Below, piece after piece: positions 61,609 to 64,000 of a DNA stretch of 64,000 nucleotides (position 1 is its first letter; each line of letters starts with the position of its first letter). The position numbers and the translations under genes are program-made. Origin of the DNA: Rhizobiaceae bacterium (GTDB taxonomy: Bacteria > Pseudomonadota > Alphaproteobacteria > Rhizobiales > Rhizobiaceae). Under the pieces are notes generated by a model, which did not search any database, had not been told where the DNA came from, and saw nothing but the letters and a program-made list of their open reading frames with translations. The DNA is taken from contig JANQKQ010000042.1 of NCBI GenBank assembly GCA_028281105.1, positions 183,187 through 247,186 of the forward strand, in the 5' to 3' direction.

Positions 61609-61670
61609 GCAATACACTCAAACCGTATTGCGGTCAAACAAATATTCACAGTACGGTTGCATTGTATCGC
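61609..61670. promoter_or_regulatory. Inverted pair of a 22-bp motif, candidate IclR operators
   Basis: GCAATACACTCAAACCGTATTG (61609-61630, given here in two pieces: GCAATACACTC and AAACCGTATTG) is the inverse of a motif repeated at 61649-61670 (CAGTACGGTT then TGTATCGC). The two match at 17 of 22 positions. They sit between the divergent cyclase and iclR starts. Confidence 0.6.
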
Positions 61671-61742
61671 ATGGTGGGACATATAGGTGTCATCTCGAAG
61701 CCATGGCGGGCGATGCGTCGAAGGCGGATCAACGGAGAGGAC

Positions 61743-62513
61743 ATGCTTGAAAAGAGTGATAAAAATGACCGATCCGGTATCCAGGTCATCGCCCGTGCGG
61801 CCGCCATTCTGCGAACGCTGAAGGACGATTCTTCGGGACTGAGCCTCGGTCAGATTTCCGAGCGCGTGGGCCTGCCTCGCTCTACGGTACAGCGTATCTC
61901 AGGCGCGCTTGCTGCCGAGCGATTGGTCATGAGCGACCCAAAAGGCGGCGGGCTGCGCCTTGGCCCCGAGCTGGGATCGCTTGCGGAAGCCGCGCGCTTC
62001 AACATCGTCGAACGATGCCGCCTGTTGTTGAGCGAGCTGGCCCAGTCGACCGGGGAAACCGCCGACCTTTCGGTCATGCGCGGTTCGACCATGATCTTTC
62101 TCGACCAGGTGCCGGGAACGCACCGCCTGCGCACCGTGTCTTTCGTCGGCGAGGTCTTTCCCCTGACCACCACGGCCAACGGCCGCGCCTGCCTGGCGGC
62201 GCTTGCGCAAGATCAAGCGAGCAAGCTGGTCAAGCAGGAATGGGCCCGCCGCAACATCGATGGCGATCTCGACGCGTTCGAAGCTTTGCTGGCCGAAGTT
62301 CGCCGCACCGGCCTGGCCTACGATCTCGACGAGCACACAAGAGGCATTTCCGCAATCGGCTTCGCATTCACCGACTGGTCGGGCGACCTCCACTCCATCT
62401 CGGTGCCGGTCCCCACCACCCGATTTGACGACAGTCGGGCCGACGTCGAGAAAGCGATCAGGACCACCGCCGGACACGTGCGCGAGATGATGCGGCAAGG
62501 CACCGCAGCATAA
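61743..62513 (+). CDS. IclR-family transcriptional regulator
   Basis: Regulator of 256 aa. The winged helix at about 10-75 (LSLGQISERVGLPRSTVQRIS) is followed by the IclR effector domain (LDQVPGTHRLRTVSFVGEVFPLTTTANGRACLA). The ATG at 61743 is preceded by GGAGAGG. It diverges from the cyclase-SDR-Liv operon and most likely controls it through the paired motif, sensing an aromatic or carboxylic intermediate as family members do. The 112-base gap to the convergent ATP-grasp gene holds nothing recognisable. Confidence 0.92.
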   Translation: MLEKSDKNDRSGIQVIARAAAILRTLKDDSSGLSLGQISERVGLPRSTVQRISGALAAERLVMSDPKGGGLRLGPELGSLAEAARFNIVERCRLLLSELAQSTGETADLSVMRGSTMIFLDQVPGTHRLRTVSFVGEVFPLTTTANGRACLAALAQDQASKLVKQEWARRNIDGDLDAFEALLAEVRRTGLAYDLDEHTRGISAIGFAFTDWSGDLHSISVPVPTTRFDDSRADVEKAIRTTAGHVREMMRQGTAA

Positions 62514-62625
62514 GGCGAAGTTGAAGACTGCCCCGAAGTTGGCGCAACGCCGCGCCTGCGATGCGTGCCAATTGCACCAAAGTGCGCGGATAGCTGCTGG
62601 GTGTGTAGGACTGCGAGGATCCAAC

Positions 62626-63612
62626 CTAGCGGGCAACGGCGTGGCGTTCGAGTGCGGCGGCGATTGCCTGGGTTATTGGCAAGTTCGTCCGATCTGCAAC
62701 GAACAGGAACTCTCCCGCTGGATTGATCTCGAAGAAGACATGCTCGCCTTCCGGCGTCACCCGGAAATCGACGGCGCCAAACACCAGATCAAGTTGGGAC
62801 ATGAGTGCACGAAGGCGACCGGCTATGTCATCCGGCAGCTTGTACTCGGTAACCTCCGCGCTACCGATTCCGGCGCGGTAGTCCACTTCATAGTCCGCCT
62901 GCGAGCGGAATGCGGCGGTGAGGATTTCCCCGTCAATGACCGTGGCTCGCAGATCCAGACCTGCCGGGATGTACTCTTGAAATATGACCGGGGCGTAACA
63001 CACCGTCTCGATCTGCGCGAGATCGGCTCGCGTCAGCAGATGTGTCTCGCGCGGCGCGTCCGCGATGTTGCGGAACGCTTTGCGGATCACTCCTCGCTCC
63101 ATATGCTGTTCGATGAACGCGGTGGCCGCGGCCGGGTCATTGGTGACCAGCGTCTCCGGCACGCGAAGCCCGGCGCGCCTGGCCAGCCGGTGAAGGAGCG
63201 TTTTCTTCATCGAACGAATGTCGCTTTCGGGCGAATTCATCCAGAAACACTCCATCCCATGCCAAAGTCCGGGAAGCGCCTCGTGCGATTCCGACCAGGC
63301 GAAGGTGCGGGCGGTCGTATCGGTGAGGGCGGGATCCAGCGTGTAGTCGCGGATGCGCCGGTTCCAAACGGCGCCCACCTGGTCGAGGTCGATGCGCTGA
63401 CCGTCAGGCAAGTCGAGCAGCATCGCATCCACGTTGGCCCCGGCATAGGCGTGCATCCGCACCTTGCTGGGAAACCAGGCAAGATCGATCAGGGTCCAAG
63501 GATGGTTCAAATGTTCGGTGACCCGGCGAACATGTTCGTTGTCGGGAAAGGAGATAATGAGAATCACGAGGCTGGCTTTGGCGATGGCGCGAGAAAGCTG
63601 AATGAGAGCCAT
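62626..63612 (-). CDS. ATP-grasp enzyme related to graspetide (MvdD-type) peptide synthetases
   Basis: ATP-dependent carboxylate ligase of 328 aa. The layout follows ribosomal-peptide maturases such as MvdD: an N-terminal pre-ATP-grasp part (SFPDNEHVRRV, VWNRRIRDYTLDPALTD, GMECFWMNSP), then LRVPETLVTNDP, VIFQEYIPAGLDLRATV and the metal-binding FGAVDFRVTPEGEHVFFEINP with PAGEFLFVADRTNLPI. These enzymes make ester or amide crosslinks in precursor peptides. The start may be the GTG at 63567 (VILIISFPDNE), nearer the family's usual N-terminus. A same-strand frame ends 49 bases upstream and could encode the precursor. Confidence 0.8.
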   Translation of the reverse strand: MALIQLSRAIAKASLVILIISFPDNEHVRRVTEHLNHPWTLIDLAWFPSKVRMHAYAGANVDAMLLDLPDGQRIDLDQVGAVWNRRIRDYTLDPALTDTTARTFAWSESHEALPGLWHGMECFWMNSPESDIRSMKKTLLHRLARRAGLRVPETLVTNDPAAATAFIEQHMERGVIRKAFRNIADAPRETHLLTRADLAQIETVCYAPVIFQEYIPAGLDLRATVIDGEILTAAFRSQADYEVDYRAGIGSAEVTEYKLPDDIAGRLRALMSQLDLVFGAVDFRVTPEGEHVFFEINPAGEFLFVADRTNLPITQAIAAALERHAVAR

Positions 63613-63660
63613 TTCGGCGGCGGCCGCCGCCGGAATCGGCCGAGAACGCCACCCACGCGC

Positions 63661-64000
63661 CTACTGACCGCCCAGTTGGCGATACGCGGCATAAGTCTGT
63701 TGCCAACCGGCCAAACCCTGCGCGTCCAGCATTCCGCGCTGATGCAGCGCGACGTATTGACCGAGCACCTGGCCGTAATATGCCAGCAACTGATTTTGAT
63801 CCGGGGTTGCGGCGCCGGCTGGTTGGCTGTCTGAACCACGTCCGGTGCCCAGGACAAAAGGCTGTGCCGGCTGAGGGGGCTGGAGCGGGCCCTGCGGGAC
63901 TTCGAAGGGCGGTTCGAGGTTCGACTTGGGACCCGGATCGGAGGCCGCGTCCTTGTTGAACTCCTTGAGCGGCTTCGGATCGAAGATTCCATCCTTGGAC
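63661..64000 (-). CDS. Pro/Gln-rich protein upstream of the ATP-grasp gene, start outside window
   Basis: A reading frame of about 113 codons runs in from the right edge (its start is beyond base 64000) and stops at 63661, 49 bases before the ATP-grasp start. Its middle is Pro/Gln-rich (VPQGPLQPPQPAQPF) and the C-terminus is Gln/Tyr-rich (QLLAYYGQVLGQYVALHQ, WQQTYAAYRQLGGQ). I recognise no family. It may be the peptide substrate of the ATP-grasp enzyme, although the visible part lacks the Thr/Ser plus Asp/Glu-rich core usual for graspetides. Confidence 0.55.
   Translation of the reverse strand, partial: SKDGIFDPKPLKEFNKDAASDPGPKSNLEPPFEVPQGPLQPPQPAQPFVLGTGRGSDSQPAGAATPDQNQLLAYYGQVLGQYVALHQRGMLDAQGLAGWQQTYAAYRQLGGQ

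Noticed and set aside
62521..63834. Plus-strand frame of 437 codons opposite the ATP-grasp gene
   Set aside because: Shadow; the minus strand carries well-conserved ATP-grasp motifs.
1..64000. tRNA, rRNA, CRISPR, phage or transposase genes
   Set aside because: None could be recognised on either strand; the repeats seen are within genes or small palindromes, with no spacer-repeat periodicity.

Overview
The window is GC-rich and densely coded, and looks like an accessory catabolic region of an alphaproteobacterium, probably Hyphomicrobiales (inferred from gene families, high GC, frequent ATGA stop/start overlaps and an alphaproteobacterial-type Zur box). I see no rRNA, tRNA, CRISPR array, phage gene or transposase. 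Almost every block is a solute uptake system next to catabolic enzymes and a local regulator.

Left part (1-11 kb): a sugar ABC transporter (5' end outside the window) runs into L-rhamnonate dehydratase and a short-chain dehydrogenase, which together look like a non-phosphorylative deoxy-sugar acid pathway. A GntR/FCD regulator with a fused E1 dehydrogenase faces a hydroxyacid dehydrogenase and an enolase-superfamily enzyme; a perfect 20-bp palindrome lies between them.

11-24.4 kb: a minus-strand run encodes a branched-chain-type ABC transporter (Tat-exported binding protein, LivGFHM), an XRE-cupin regulator, an amidohydrolase and a CobW-like GTPase. Facing it are a metallo-beta-lactamase-fold hydrolase and a three-subunit molybdenum hydroxylase in which the expected catalytic Glu position is Gln.

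24.9-32.4 kb: a YtcJ-like amidohydrolase diverges from MarR, a TAXI-type TRAP transporter, a PLP phospho-lyase of the AGXT2L type and an APH-fold kinase. The lyase is frameshifted and the kinase catalytic loop is damaged.

32.8-37.8 kb: a zinc operon (Zur box, zur, a 43-aa membrane protein, znuCBA with a His-rich repeat, DUF1007, NicO permease). It is preceded by a mosaic of small palindromic repeats.

38-54 kb: four sulfatase-superfamily enzymes are interleaved with a tripartite tricarboxylate transporter, a second TAXI transporter, a hydrolase, a stress protein and a glutathione transferase. The MarR here and the MarR at 26.7 kb have nearly the same double operator.

54-62.5 kb: a second branched-chain-type ABC operon with a hydroxyacyl-CoA dehydrogenase, a short-chain dehydrogenase, a cupin and a cyclase-family hydrolase, facing an IclR regulator across an inverted pair of 22-bp motifs.

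Right edge: an ATP-grasp protein resembling graspetide (omega-ester peptide) synthetases, with a Pro/Gln-rich reading frame immediately upstream that is cut by the window edge. This is the best candidate for an undescribed system.
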